Notes: generated by a model from the letters alone, not told the origin. DNA of 64,000 nt from Saprospiraceae bacterium (GCA_016719855.1 JADJYH010000079.1:1-64000), one strand, 5' to 3'; shown: positions 19,931 to 29,396, counted from the stretch's first letter. Numbers and translations: made by a program.

Positions 19931-20017
19931 TTGTTCAGCTTTTTGTTGTCGTACTTTGTCATGCGAGGCAAGTGTCGCGCAAAGTTGTAGTTTGTCATTT
20001 GTTCAGGCTCTTTGTTG
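19917..20017. repeat. short direct duplication of the GIY-YIG 5' flank
   Basis: GTAGTTTCTCATTTGTTCAG (beginning near 19918, spanning the start codon of the GIY-YIG gene) recurs near 19987 as GTAGTTTGTCATTTGTTCAG. Both are followed by a CTTTTTGTTGT-like tail. The duplicated unit is about 69 bp. It may be a footprint of repair or insertion in the repeat island. Confidence 0.6.
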
Positions 20018-20029
20018 TCAGGCAACTTC

Positions 20030-20068
20030 TTGTCATTGCCGATTAGAGGTTGCCTAGGGCAATGACAA
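20030..20068. repeat. 76-bp hairpin repeat, copy 5 (internally deleted)
   Basis: A 39-bp version with both termini (TTGTCATTGCC ... GGCAATGACAA) but most of the core missing. Confidence 0.75.
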
Positions 20069-20076
20069 GCGTTTTT

Positions 20077-20152
20077 TTGTCATTGCCGTAGGCAATCTCT
20101 GCGTCAAGTGTGTTGTCCTACATGATTCAGAGGTTGCCTGCGGCAATGACAA
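20077..20152. repeat. 76-bp hairpin repeat, copy 6 (full)
   Basis: Exactly 76 bp, TTGTCATTGCCGTAGGCAA to TTGCCTGCGGCAATGACAA. The single differences in the two arms are compensatory (GTA on the left, GCG on the right), preserving most of the stem. Confidence 0.9.
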
Positions 20153-20163
20153 GCGTGCTTTTT

Positions 20164-20239
20164 TTGTCATTGCCGCAGGCAATCTCTGCGTCCAGCGTGT
20201 TGTCCTACATGACTCAGAGGTTGCCTTCGGCAATGACAA
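20164..20239. repeat. 76-bp hairpin repeat, copy 7 (full)
   Basis: Exactly 76 bp, almost identical to copy 1. It abuts the 3' end of the DUF2809 gene (stop at 20243) and could serve as its terminator. Confidence 0.9.
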
Positions 20240-20242
20240 ATT

Positions 20243-20641
20243 CTAAGTTGACTTCATTTGGGATGCCATGCGCTTGCCAGCAACTATCCTTTCCACCAGC
20301 AGCACAAAACCAACACCTAAAGTATAGGCCAGCATGTCGGTCCAGGAAAACGAAGTGCCAATGATGGTGCTTGCGAGTTTTGAGCCTTGCAGGTGGAGCA
20401 GTTCAACGATTTTAAAATACTGCAAGACCTCGATGGTATAGGAAAATAGCAAGACCCCAACAGCCACTGCCCAAACGGATAGGTTCAGGAAGGATTTGAA
20501 AAAGCAGTAAATCAAAATGACGACCAGGAAGTCGCCGATATAGGGCCTGATAATCCCATCCTGTACGTACAGCGCAATCAATACCTCAATAACGAAGATG
20601 ATGGCTGCGAATAGGAGGTAATGGTATTGGAATTTTAACAT
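20243..20641 (-). CDS. DUF2809 family small membrane protein
   Basis: 132 residues with four to five predicted transmembrane helices (for example YLLFAAIIFVIEVLIALYV and IGDFLVVILIYCFF) and the family pattern RPYIGDFLVV near the start and FSWTDMLAYTLGV near the end. DUF2809 proteins are integral membrane proteins of unknown function. It stands alone between the hairpin island and the Roco gene. Confidence 0.8.
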   Translation of the reverse strand: MLKFQYHYLLFAAIIFVIEVLIALYVQDGIIRPYIGDFLVVILIYCFFKSFLNLSVWAVAVGVLLFSYTIEVLQYFKIVELLHLQGSKLASTIIGTSFSWTDMLAYTLGVGFVLLVERIVAGKRMASQMKST

Positions 20642-20653
20642 TGGATTAGGTTG

Positions 20654-20684
20654 GTGGTGACACCTTTCAAAAAGGTGTCACCAC
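20654..20684. terminator. perfect 14-bp hairpin downstream of the Roco gene
   Basis: GTGGTGACACCTTT, three bases, then the exact complement. It lies between the Roco 3' end (20743) and the DUF2809 start, both on the minus strand. There is no long T-tract. Confidence 0.55.
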
Positions 20685-20742
20685 TTTCCTATGAAATGGG
20701 GTTCAAAAAAGCGCTTCTTTATCATATCATTGACGAACTCAT

Positions 20743-23700
20743 TCAAAAAAGTGTCTCGCTCCAGGTTTTGACTGGGTATCGGTTTTTGTCATTGAAGAAT
20801 ATAGACTTCGCAAGCTTGGGGCCAAAATCTACAGGCCTGACCGTAACACAATATACTGGAATCTTGAGTTCACCATGTCGCCTTTGCATGATGGGAATTT
20901 CCTTTTCATGGATATACCGCTTGTTTTCAAAGTCGGTATAATCGGAGCTAACAAAAGTGATGTAACCATCTGCTTCTTCGAACTGTTCATTGATTTCATC
21001 ATCCCAGCTTTCCCTGCCATCCAGCTTTTGGTCATACCAAAACTCCAATTTACCAGCTTCTTTTAAGGGCTTAAGTTGTTTATACATTGCTACCACAGCA
21101 TCTCTGTCCTGGCTGGCATAGGAAGCTACCAATCTTAGCGGACGAGAACTAAGTACATCTGGCAAGCGCTCTGATAATGTTTTCTTCCCCACCATTGCTT
21201 CGTACATTTCCGATTTACCGAAACCATGTGCATACCTGTTCCTTATTGCTTGTAAATCACAGGGCTGGTAATCTATGCCATTTTCGCTAGTTTGCCAGCC
21301 ATCTGTAATGTCGTCCATTTCTTCTTCTTCCCATTCACTGATGATTTCATTCAACCATTTTGGTATTGCGGTTTCATCAATAGCAATGACAAGCGCCTTA
21401 TTTTTGGTAAATACTTTGAAGTCGCCCTCAGTCGTATGAATCAAAATGCCATTACGCCAGATATATTCCATTCGGGTTTTCTGACCCAATTTGGCGATAA
21501 AGGATTGTATCTTGTAATAATTGAGGTATGCATAAGTTTTGAGGAAATAACAAACCTGCCGGGGCTTATCTTCCCATAACAATTTTGCACTATCCGACAT
21601 ATCTTTAGGTAAAAACTCAGGGAAAATATAATAAGATTCCTCAGTCTCTTTTTCATCACGACTTTCTTGTTTCATTGGGAAACAAAGCCCACAGCTTCGC
21701 ATGAAATGCAGGAAAAGCCATTTGTCCTGTTCAGTATAAGTTGTACCAAATTCCCTGAAAATATGTTTTACCCTTACTTTACCGTAGGTATCATTGCGAA
21801 GCCTGTCATAAAAATCGCTTTTGCGGTCGAGCGGTTTGTAGATGGCATCCAAAGCCCATCGTTGGTCAGCAATGATAGTATCCTCTAGGAATTGTTCATT
21901 GTAGTACAGAATCCCATTGCTGTGCAGTAGTGTCAGCAAGGAGGGAGGCACAATTCCATGACACCGTAATCTTCTTTGCAAAGCCTTAAAAATTCCACTT
22001 TTGAAATCCAAGCGCAGCCGCTCCTGTTCTTCTTTTTGAAGATTCTCCAGAAAAAATTGCCGAACTGTTACCCAAGACCGTGGCATTGGCATCCCATAGT
22101 CCAGCAATTGTTGTGCATTCTCATGGATAGCCGCTCGCAATACATTGATGCCGTCACCCCGACGGGCACTTACATGGTAAAATTCGATATTCTCTTCGGC
22201 TGCCACTTGATAGGCAGGTTGGTAGCGTTCTGGGAAATCGTCCTTTTTATTTTGTACTGCCATGATAATGCTGCCGGGGCTGAGCTGTCGGGTAGTATCT
22301 ATCCAAAAAGCAATGGCTGCTCCTGTGTTTCTTCACCCGTAATACGGTCATAAGTTGGTATATCTTCCGTGGCCGCTTTTCTGTTACAGGATCAAACAAT
22401 GCGAGTTGGATAGCATCAGAAGCCATGAAAAGGCGATGCGAACCGTGGTAGATTTCCTGCCCTCCAAAATCCCAAATGACAAACTCCACAATTGGCGCAC
22501 CTGCGCAGGCCCAAGTCTCCAACAAGACCCCATGTGTGGAATCCAATTCCATTTCACATTTGCCATCTTTCAATGCATAAAAAAGCGTGCTTTTTCCTGC
22601 ATTGCCATTGCCTGTCAGCATCATTTTGATGGTTAGATTGGGTTGCGTTTGCGCAGTATCTTCAGTCTCGGCCCACCATGCTTTTAAATGTTCAATGCAA
22701 TTGTAATTTGCCACCAATCCTTTTGGAATATCCTTTAAGGGTTATTGAATAGGGTCACGCGTTGAAGATGAAACAAGCGCTTTAAAGAGATAGTGCTTCT
22801 GATTTGGTTATAGCTGAGGTCAAGACTCTGCGGCCCGGTGAGCTTTTCGAGGAAGCGGGCGTCGCTGATTTCGGTTATTGCTGATTTGAAGCGAAGGCAG
22901 CCCGGTGAGCTTTTCGAGGAAGCGGGCGTCGCTGATTCGGTTATTGCTGATTTGGAGCGAAGTCAGCCCGGTGAGCTTCTCGAGGAAGCGGGCGTCGCTG
23001 ATTCGGTTGCTGATTTGGAGCGAAGTCAGCCCGGTGAGCTTCTCAAGAAAGCTGTAGTCGCTGATTTGGTTTCCGCTGAGGTCAAGACTCGCAGCCCAGT
23101 GAGCTTTTCGAGGAAGCGGGTGTCGCTGATTTGGTTTCCGCTGAGGTCAGATCCTGCGGCCCAGTGAGCTTTTCGAGGAAGCGGGTGTCGCTGATTTTGT
23201 TGGATCTAAGGTAAAGTCTTTGCAACCCGGTGAGTTTTTCGAGGAAGCGGGTATCACTGATTTTGTTGGATCTGAGGTCAAGGCTTTGCAGCCCGGTGAG
23301 CTTTTCGAGGAAGCTGGCGTTGCTGATTTTGTTAACGTAGAGGTAAAGACTTTGCAGCCCGGTGAGCTTTTCGAGGAAGCTGGCGTTGCTGATTTGGTTA
23401 CCGCCGAGGTTTAGGCTTTGCAACCCGGTGAGCTTCTCGAGAAAGCTAAGGTCGCTGAATTTGTTGCCAACTAACGAAGGCTTTGCAGCCCGGTGAGCTT
23501 CTGGAGGGAGCTTAGGTCGCTGATTTGGTTGTTGGAGAGCCCAAGGCTTTGCAACCCAGTGAGCTTCTCGAGGAAATTGACGTCTTTGATTTTGTTTACG
23601 CTGAGATCAAGGCTTTGCAGCCCGGTGAGCTTCTGGAGGGAGCTTAGGTCACTGATTTGGTTGTTGGAGAGCTCAAGGCTTTGCAGCCCGGTGAGCTTCT

Positions 23701-24148
23701 GGAGGGAGCTTAGGTCGCTGATTTGGTTGTTGGAGAGCTCAAGGCTTTGCAGCCCGGTGAGCTTCTCGAGGGGGCTTAGGTCGCTGATTTGGTTGTAATT
23801 CAGCATAAGGTTTTGCAGCCCGGTGAGTTTCTCGAGAGAACTAATATCGCTGATTTGCCGCCCTCTATAACTTCCCCCAATTCGCAATATTTTTAAATGC
23901 AATAGGAGAGGGAGGGAGGGTGGGAGATGGGAAAGTCTGTTGTCAATATCTTTATTTTTGCTTTCCTCCCATTTGTCTTGTTTCCTATCCCGCCATTTAT
24001 TACTTAAGTTAAGCTCTTCCAGCCATATACATTCAAACAACTCCGGCACCTCCTTTTCAAGATCAGTTAACCCACATTTCCCAATATCAAGCCTCCCCGT
24101 CCGTTCCCTTTTCTCCTTTTCAATCAGTTGTTTTGCAAGTTTGGACAT
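20743..24148 (-). CDS. Roco protein: LRR-ROC GTPase-COR with C-terminal TIR domain (several frameshifts)
   Basis: Domains in order: a basic N-terminal helix (MSKLAKQLIEKEKRERTG); about 14 leucine-rich repeats of the form LEKLTGLQSLELSNNQISDL; a ROC GTPase (P-loop GNGNAGKST, G3 DFGGQE, G4 VQNKKD, G5 SARRG); a COR-like region; and a final domain of about 135 residues (LRLVASYASQDRDAVV, EFWYDQKLDGRESWDDEINE, YIHEKEIPIM) that matches TIR domains and keeps the Glu at the position used by NADase TIRs. The span is about 1,135 codons. At least seven one-base indels (near 22305, 22374, 22738, 22882, 23093, 23152 and 23475) break it. Each, when corrected, restores domain continuity. Bacterial Roco proteins are GTPases, and an attached TIR suggests NAD+ depletion on activation, an immune-like role (inference). 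Confidence 0.85.
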
Positions 24149-24320
24149 GGCGTTTTAGACACTAAAAGTTGAATGGTAGAAGGTTGAATATTTGAAAGCG
24201 TGAATCTACTGAAAACCCAAACAAAGCCAGCCAGACTCAATGAAAACCCCCAAAGTCCAGGAATGCTCCGTTTTCATCCGCCCAATCCGCAGTCCAATCC
24301 TCCCTGCCAGCATCAAAAAC

Positions 24321-24353
24321 AAAAAAGCCCGACCAAACTGGCCGGGCTTTTTT
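24321..24353 (-). terminator. rho-independent terminator of the nqr operon
   Basis: AAAAAAGCCCG pairs with CGGGCTTTTTT around a GC loop. On the minus strand the stem is followed by a T-run. It starts 5 bp after the nqrF stop (24358). Confidence 0.9.
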
Positions 24354-24357
24354 CGTT

Positions 24358-25648
24358 TTAGCTCCCGAAGTCGTCAAAGGCAATATTCTCCTCAGGGACG
24401 CCAAGGTCACTGAGCATTTTCTGCACGGCAGACAGCATGAGCGGCGGGCCGCAGAGGTAGTACTCGATTTCTTCCGGCTCCGGGTGGTTTTTGAGGTAGT
24501 TCTCGAATACCACGTTGTGGATGAAGCCGACCGGGCCAGTCCAATTGTCCTCCGGCAGCGGCTCGCTGAGGGCGATATGGTAGCTGAAGTTGTCGTATTC
24601 TTTTTCGATGTCGGTGAAGTCCTCGGTGTAAAACAGCTCCCGGCTGGAGCGGCCACCGTACCAGTAGCTCACCTTGCGGTCACGGGTCTTCTCCGTGTGG
24701 AACAGGTGGAAGATGTGCGAACGCAACGGCGCCATGCCTGCACCACCGCCGATGTACACCATTTCCTTTTTGGTAGGCTTGATGAAAAACTCACCGTAGG
24801 GGCCGGAGATGGTCACTTTGTCGCCAGGGTTGCGTGTGAACACGAAGCTGGAACAAATACCAGGGTTCACGTTCATCCAACCTTTGGCAGCACGGTCCCA
24901 AGGTGGCGTGGCGATGCGGATGTTGAGCATGATGCGGTTGCCCTCGGCAGGGTGGTTGGCCATGGAGTAGGCTCGGAAGATAGGCTCCGGGTTCTTCATT
25001 TTCAGGCCCCACATATTGAACTTGTCCCATTCTGGGCGGTACTCGTCCGGCTTCTTGCCCATGCGGGGGTGCGCTGTGATGTCAATCCCCTTGAATTCGC
25101 ACTCGATGGCTGGCACATCAATTTGGATATATCCACCAGACTCGAAGTGGAGGGTTTCGCCTGGAGGCAGTTTCACCACAAACTCCTTGATGAAAGTGGC
25201 CACGTTGTAGTTGGACTCCACCTCGCACTCCCATTTCTTGATGCCAAACACTTCTTCCGGCACCCGGATTTCCATGTCGCCACGCACCTTTCACTTGGCA
25301 AGCAAGGCGCATGTGCTCGGCGGCTTGTTTGCGGCTCAGGTGGTTCATTTCCGTTGGCAACACATCGCCGCCACCAGCGTCCACGTGGCATTTGCACATG
25401 GCGCAAGTACCGCCGCCGCCACAAGCGGATGGGAGGAACATGTTCTGGTTGGAAAGTGCGGTGAGGAGCGAACCGCCTGGCTTGACGATGAGGGGCTTGT
25501 CGGTATCACCATTTACGATGATTTTGACATCGCCCTGGGGCACCAGCTTTGATTGGGCGAATATCAACCCAAATGCAAGCAATAGGATAATTACGGTGAA
25601 CACCACCGCCCCATATAGGACAAACATTACGTCGAACAGTAGTATCAT
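24358..25648 (-). CDS. nqrF: Na+-translocating NADH:quinone reductase subunit F (one frameshift)
   Basis: NqrF is the NADH-oxidising subunit. It has one N-terminal transmembrane helix (VLYGAVVFTVIILLLAFGLIF), a 2Fe-2S ferredoxin domain with cysteines in SACGGGGTCAMCKC and LACQV, an FAD domain (FRAYSMANHPAE) and an NADH-binding domain (YIGGGAGMAPLRSH, YWYGGRSSRELF, YYLCGPPLM) ending in FDDFGS. The frame breaks near 25290, where one A too many follows CAAGTG. Removing it yields CQVKVRGDMEIRVPEEVFG and a normal protein of about 430 residues. Last gene of the operon nqrABCDEF, which couples NADH oxidation to Na+ export. Confidence 0.95.
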
Positions 25649-25665
25649 TTTTCTAATGGTGAAAT

Positions 25666-25733
25666 GTGAACTATGAATTGAGAACTTTGAATATAGCTGC
25701 TGCTTCGTTCACAGTTCTCAATTCATAGTTCAC
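25666..25733. promoter_or_regulatory. 21-bp inverted repeat between nqrE and nqrF
   Basis: GTGAACTATGAATTGAGAACT (25666-25686) is matched exactly by its complement at 25713-25733 with a 26-base loop. It fills most of the 87-bp gap. There is no terminator T-tract. Confidence 0.8.
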
Positions 25734-25735
25734 AG

Positions 25736-26343
25736 TTAATTCAAATAGTTCGCTGGGTTGATACCCATCAAGCTCATGAAGGCAATGCCCATTAGGCCTG
25801 TCAGGATAAAAGCGATACCGAGACCACGCAATGCGGGCGGCACATTGGAATACCTAATTTTCTCACGGATGGCTGCCATGGCAATGATGGCGATGGCCCA
25901 ACCAATACCGGATCCGATGCCATAAACCGTTGCTTCCGCAAAATTGTACTCCCGGGCCACCATGAACAAAGCTGCACCAAGGATGGCGCAGTTCACCGTG
26001 ATAAGCGGCAAAAAGATGCCCAACGCGTTGTACAAGGCGGGGAATATTTCTCAACAGCCATTTCCACCAATTGCACCGAAGCCGCAATGGTAGCGATGAA
26101 AAGAATGAAGCGCAGAAAGGTAAGGTCACGTCCAAAAATGCCATTCGCCCCAAGTATCGGCTCGCTGATGAGCCAGTTGAGCGGCACGGTGAGGGCAAGC
26201 ACGAAGATGACCGCACCACCAAGGCCCACGGCTGTTTTCACGGACTTGGAAACTGCCAAGAACGAGCACATCCCAATAAAATAGGACAGCACCATGTTCT
26301 CGATGAAGGCAGATTTGAAGAAGATATTTATTAAGTCGCCCAT
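25736..26343 (-). CDS. nqrE: Na+-translocating NADH:quinone reductase subunit E (one frameshift)
   Basis: A six-helix membrane subunit. It begins MGDLINIFFKSAFIENMVLS and continues through VGLGGAVIFVLALTVPLNWL and, in the second half, LITVNCAILGAALFMVAREY, to the C-terminus MGINPANYLN. The conserved membrane Cys residues (MCSFL in the first half, NCAILG in the second) that hold the intramembrane iron site with NqrD are present. A missing C or G near 26038 breaks the frame between MAVEKYSP and ALYNALGIFLPL. Corrected length is about 202 residues, as usual. Confidence 0.95.
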
Positions 26344-26351
26344 TTTATTGA

Positions 26352-26412
26352 AGGTATGAGGTATGAGGTATGAGGTATGGGGGACATCCCTCATACCTCA
26401 TCCCTCATACCT
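26352..26412. promoter_or_regulatory. iterated-word hairpin between nqrD and nqrE
   Basis: The left arm holds four near-copies of GGTATGA. The right arm carries TCATACC words that pair back with it. The loop is very short (about GAC). It fills nearly the whole gap. Confidence 0.75.
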
Positions 26413-26415
26413 GAT

Positions 26416-27120
26416 TTATGAAACGTCAATCAGTTTTTGGTTGCGGGAGCGCTGGATCCAGATGATGATAGCGACCAAGAACAAGGCCGAGGCCGGCAAC
26501 ACCATGAGGCCGTTTGGCTGGTACCAACCAAAAAGAGCGCTCGTTTTTGTGTCAATGAAGTAATCGGCACTTGGCCCGATGATTTTCAGGCCCATGACGG
26601 CACCTTTGCCCGTGATTTCACGGATCACTGCAACGATGATAAGTATCAAGCCATAACCAGCACCATTGCCGATGCCGTCGAGGAAGGAGCGCCAGGGCTT
26701 GTTGGCCATGGCATAAGCCTCCAGGCGGCCCATCACGATGCAGTTGGTGATGATGAGGCCAATGAACACGGAAAGCTTGTTCCAGACCTCGTAGTTGTAT
26801 GCTTTGAGTACCTGCTCTACCACGGTCACCAAAAATGCGATGACGACCAATTGGACAATCATGCGTATTTGCTTTGGTATTCCCTTGCGTAAGAGGGAGA
26901 TGGTGAGGTTGGAAAAGCCTGTGACAAGCGTCACGGCGATGGCCATGATGAGTGCCGGTTCTACCATCGTCGTGACGGCGAGTGCCGAGCAAACCCCCAA
27001 GACCTGCACCGTCACTGGGTTGTCGTTGTTGATTGGGTCAATGAGCAGTTTGCGCTCTTTTTTGCCAAACCACTCTTCCTTTTCCTGCTCAACTACGGTG
27101 GAAACACTTGTTTCTGCCAT
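26416..27120 (-). CDS. nqrD: Na+-translocating NADH:quinone reductase subunit D
   Basis: 234 residues and intact. After a soluble N-terminal stretch of about 25 residues (longer than in Vibrio) come PINNDNPVTVQVLGVCSALA, FSNLTISLLRKGIPKQIRMI and LSVFIGLIITNCIVMGRLEA, which are NqrD signatures with the conserved Cys residues (GVCSAL and TNCIV). Six transmembrane helices are expected. With NqrE it forms the membrane pair that carries the intramembrane iron centre. Confidence 0.95.
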   Translation of the reverse strand: MAETSVSTVVEQEKEEWFGKKERKLLIDPINNDNPVTVQVLGVCSALAVTTMVEPALIMAIAVTLVTGFSNLTISLLRKGIPKQIRMIVQLVVIAFLVTVVEQVLKAYNYEVWNKLSVFIGLIITNCIVMGRLEAYAMANKPWRSFLDGIGNGAGYGLILIIVAVIREITGKGAVMGLKIIGPSADYFIDTKTSALFGWYQPNGLMVLPASALFLVAIIIWIQRSRNQKLIDVS

Positions 27121-27136
27121 GATTATTATTGATTGC

Positions 27137-27201
27137 TAAATTGTGGAATTGTTTAATTGTTGTCGCAATGCGGGTAACAATGAAGCAATTCAACAATTCA
27201 A
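27137..27201. promoter_or_regulatory. iterated-word hairpin between nqrC and nqrD
   Basis: The left arm contains three AATTGT(G/T)-type words. The right arm contains CAATTCAACAATTCAATTT. Pairing is imperfect but follows the same design as the other nqr gaps. The right end touches the nqrC stop. Confidence 0.6.
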
Positions 27202-27202
27202 T

Positions 27203-27913
27203 TTACTTTTTCTTCAATGATTCAAAATAGGGCAAATAGGGTTTTAACCCTTTGGCCATCATCGCATGAACGCCACTGGAGGTAATCGTTGCGCCAGAAA
27301 TGGCGTCCACCTCATGTGCCGTGTCTTTTGCGCCACCTTTTATAACGCCAACAGAAACGTACTGGCCATCTTTATAAATGGTTTTTCCTTGAAACTGTTT
27401 TGAAAAGTTCGGGTTGTCCTTGATTTCGGCACCCAAGCCTGGCGTCTCGCCGAAATGGCCGAAGGACGCACCTGCCACGGTGTTGAAATCGTCCTGAATG
27501 GCGATGGTGCCCCAAATTTTGTCCCATAGCCCCATGCCCCGCACAGACAAGAGGTAGAGGTTGCCCTTGTCGCCCTTGTAAATGAAAATTGGGTAGTGGC
27601 GGTCGGCCTCCGGTTTTTTCTCCTCAGCGGCCATGCTGATTTTCTCGGCCATTTCACCTTCTATTGGCTTGCCCGAGGCATCCAGTACCACCTGTTCAAT
27701 GCGTTGACTGAAAAGTTCTAGCACTGCCTTGTCGGGCATTTTGGTGAGGTCGGTACCGAGTTGGTCTTTGATGGCGCCCAAGATTTCTTTTTTCTTGAAC
27801 ACTTCCTCGTTGGAATCGTGGATGGGCTTTAAGCCGGACACGACAAATGCCAGCACGACCGATACAATCAGGGTCATGACGAGGGTATAAATGGTGATAT
27901 ATCTGTTACTCAC
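27203..27913 (-). CDS. nqrC: Na+-translocating NADH:quinone reductase subunit C
   Basis: 236 residues and intact. It has one N-terminal transmembrane helix (ITIYTLVMTLIVSVVLAFVV) and a periplasmic FMN-binding domain. The flavin attachment motif DAISGATITSSGVHAM is present, so FMN is expected to be linked covalently to the Thr after GA by the ApbE transferase. The upstream GDKGNLYLLSVRGMGLWDKI region is also typical. Confidence 0.95.
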   Translation of the reverse strand: MSNRYITIYTLVMTLIVSVVLAFVVSGLKPIHDSNEEVFKKKEILGAIKDQLGTDLTKMPDKAVLELFSQRIEQVVLDASGKPIEGEMAEKISMAAEEKKPEADRHYPIFIYKGDKGNLYLLSVRGMGLWDKIWGTIAIQDDFNTVAGASFGHFGETPGLGAEIKDNPNFSKQFQGKTIYKDGQYVSVGVIKGGAKDTAHEVDAISGATITSSGVHAMMAKGLKPYLPYFESLKKK

Positions 27914-27932
27914 GGCTGATAATTTTTAAGTT

Positions 27933-28003
27933 GAGGATTCGAGGATTTGAAGATTTGAGGATTTGAAGGCCCACTGTTAGGTTCGTCAAATCCTCGAATC
28001 CTC
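27933..28003. promoter_or_regulatory. 18-bp perfect inverted repeat with iterated words between nqrB and nqrC
   Basis: GAGGATTCGAGGATTTGA (27933-27950) pairs exactly with 27986-28003. The left arm is followed by two more GATTTGA(G/A)G words. The loop is 35 bases. No T-tract. Confidence 0.85.
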
Positions 28004-28009
28004 AATAAA

Positions 28010-29275
28010 TCAAGCCACCACCTTCACTCGCTTTGATCGGCGGTTCATGTTTGCATTTACCACGAAGTGGTCAATCAGCGGTGCCCAAACGTTCAGGAAC
28101 AAAATGGCCAACATCCAGCCCTCTGGGTAAGCGGCGTTCATCACCCGGATGATGATGCCCAGCATGCCGATGCCAAAGCCGTAAATCCATTTGCCAGTGT
28201 TGGTGTTGGACGCAGTTACTGGATCGGTGGCCATAAAGGCCATGGCAAACCAGAAGCTGCCCATGTAAAAATGGTAGTACCAAGGTATGTCCATTTGCAG
28301 GTCGTGGCCCCACCAGTTGAACAAGATACCCATGAAAGCTGCGCCCATGATCATGGACAACATGATGCGCCAACTGGCAATCCCCGTGGCAATCAGCATC
28401 AATGCGCCAATCATGATGGCAGGCTTGCAGGTCTCGCCCACCGAACCGGGGATGCTGCCCCAAAACATTTGCATGGTCGAATAGTGTGCCGTTACGCCTT
28501 CCCAGCCCGTTTTCGCCAAAGCGAGTGGAGTAGCCCCGCTCCATCCATCCACCAAGGCCCCACCGCCCTCTCCAAAAGTGGTGATGTTGAGCCATCGGAA
28601 TAGTCCATCGAAAAGGTGGTGCGCCCACCCATAAAGTTCTGCGCTGGCCGTTGTGCCCTCAAACTCAATGCCGGACACCCAGACTCGGTCCCCGGAGATT
28701 TCACCGGGGTAGGCAAAGAACACGAAGGCCCTTGCCAACAGTGCGATGTTTACCACGTTCATGCCCGTTCCGCCGAAGGCTTCTTTGCCCAAAATCACGG
28801 CAAAAGCCACTGCGAGCGTCAATATCCAAAGTGGAATATCGGGCGGCATGATGAGTGGGATAAGCGCTCCTGTCACCAAAAAGCCCTCTTCGATGCCGTG
28901 GCCTTTTTTGCCGGCGTAATAAAATTCGATGCCAAGGCCGACAATATGCGTGACGATGAAAACAGGCAGGATTTTTATCAAGCCGTACACCAGTTTCAAG
29001 TGCATGGCGGCCATGAACGAAGTATGTTGGCCCAGTGCCACAAAATGCTGGTGGCCGATATTGTAAGTGCCAAAAACATAGCACAATTGAAGCGCCACTA
29101 CCACCATCACCATTGTTCGCTTGAGGTCCATCCGGTCACGGATGTGTACACCTACCCCTTGCGTAGTATGGTCTGGTGTATAAAGGAAGGTGAAAAACCC
29201 TTCGTACAACGTGTACAGGAATTTTTTCTCCTTCGGTGGCTCCAGCTTCTTTATCTTTTCTAAGAAAGTACTCAT
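28010..29275 (-). CDS. nqrB: Na+-translocating NADH:quinone reductase subunit B
   Basis: 421 residues and intact. A soluble N-terminus (FLEKIKKLEPPKEKKFLYT) is followed by about nine to ten transmembrane helices. The covalent FMN site is in DGWSGATPLALAK, with the Thr as attachment residue. GTGMNVVNIALLARAFVFFA and DPVTASNTNTGKWIYGFGIG are further family signatures. NqrB carries the Na+ channel and quinone site together with NqrA. Confidence 0.95.
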   Translation of the reverse strand: MSTFLEKIKKLEPPKEKKFLYTLYEGFFTFLYTPDHTTQGVGVHIRDRMDLKRTMVMVVVALQLCYVFGTYNIGHQHFVALGQHTSFMAAMHLKLVYGLIKILPVFIVTHIVGLGIEFYYAGKKGHGIEEGFLVTGALIPLIMPPDIPLWILTLAVAFAVILGKEAFGGTGMNVVNIALLARAFVFFAYPGEISGDRVWVSGIEFEGTTASAELYGWAHHLFDGLFRWLNITTFGEGGGALVDGWSGATPLALAKTGWEGVTAHYSTMQMFWGSIPGSVGETCKPAIMIGALMLIATGIASWRIMLSMIMGAAFMGILFNWWGHDLQMDIPWYYHFYMGSFWFAMAFMATDPVTASNTNTGKWIYGFGIGMLGIIIRVMNAAYPEGWMLAILFLNVWAPLIDHFVVNANMNRRSKRVKVVA

Positions 29276-29284
29276 TTATAGTTG

Positions 29285-29384
29285 GATTGCTTAATTGTTG
29301 TATTGCATCATTGTTGTATTGTTTGATTGTTATATTGTTGTGGTTGTCGTGATACGAGAAAAACAATTCAACAATTTAGCAATC
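29285..29384. promoter_or_regulatory. 21-bp iterated-word inverted repeat between nqrA and nqrB
   Basis: GATTGCTTAATTGTTGTATTG (29285-29305) pairs with 29364-29384 with two mismatches. The left arm continues as a run of ATTGTTGTATTG-like words. Confidence 0.75.
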
Positions 29385-29396
29385 TAACAATTCAAA

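Noticed and set aside
19262..20239. CRISPR array
   Set aside because: The repeats are palindromic 76-bp units with conserved interior and irregular spacing. There are no uniform spacers and no cas genes.
22838..23800. Plus-strand frames rich in GELFEEAG repeats opposite the LRR array
   Set aside because: They are the antisense reading of the LRR DNA repeats. The minus-strand frame carries real LRR consensus and connects to ROC and TIR.
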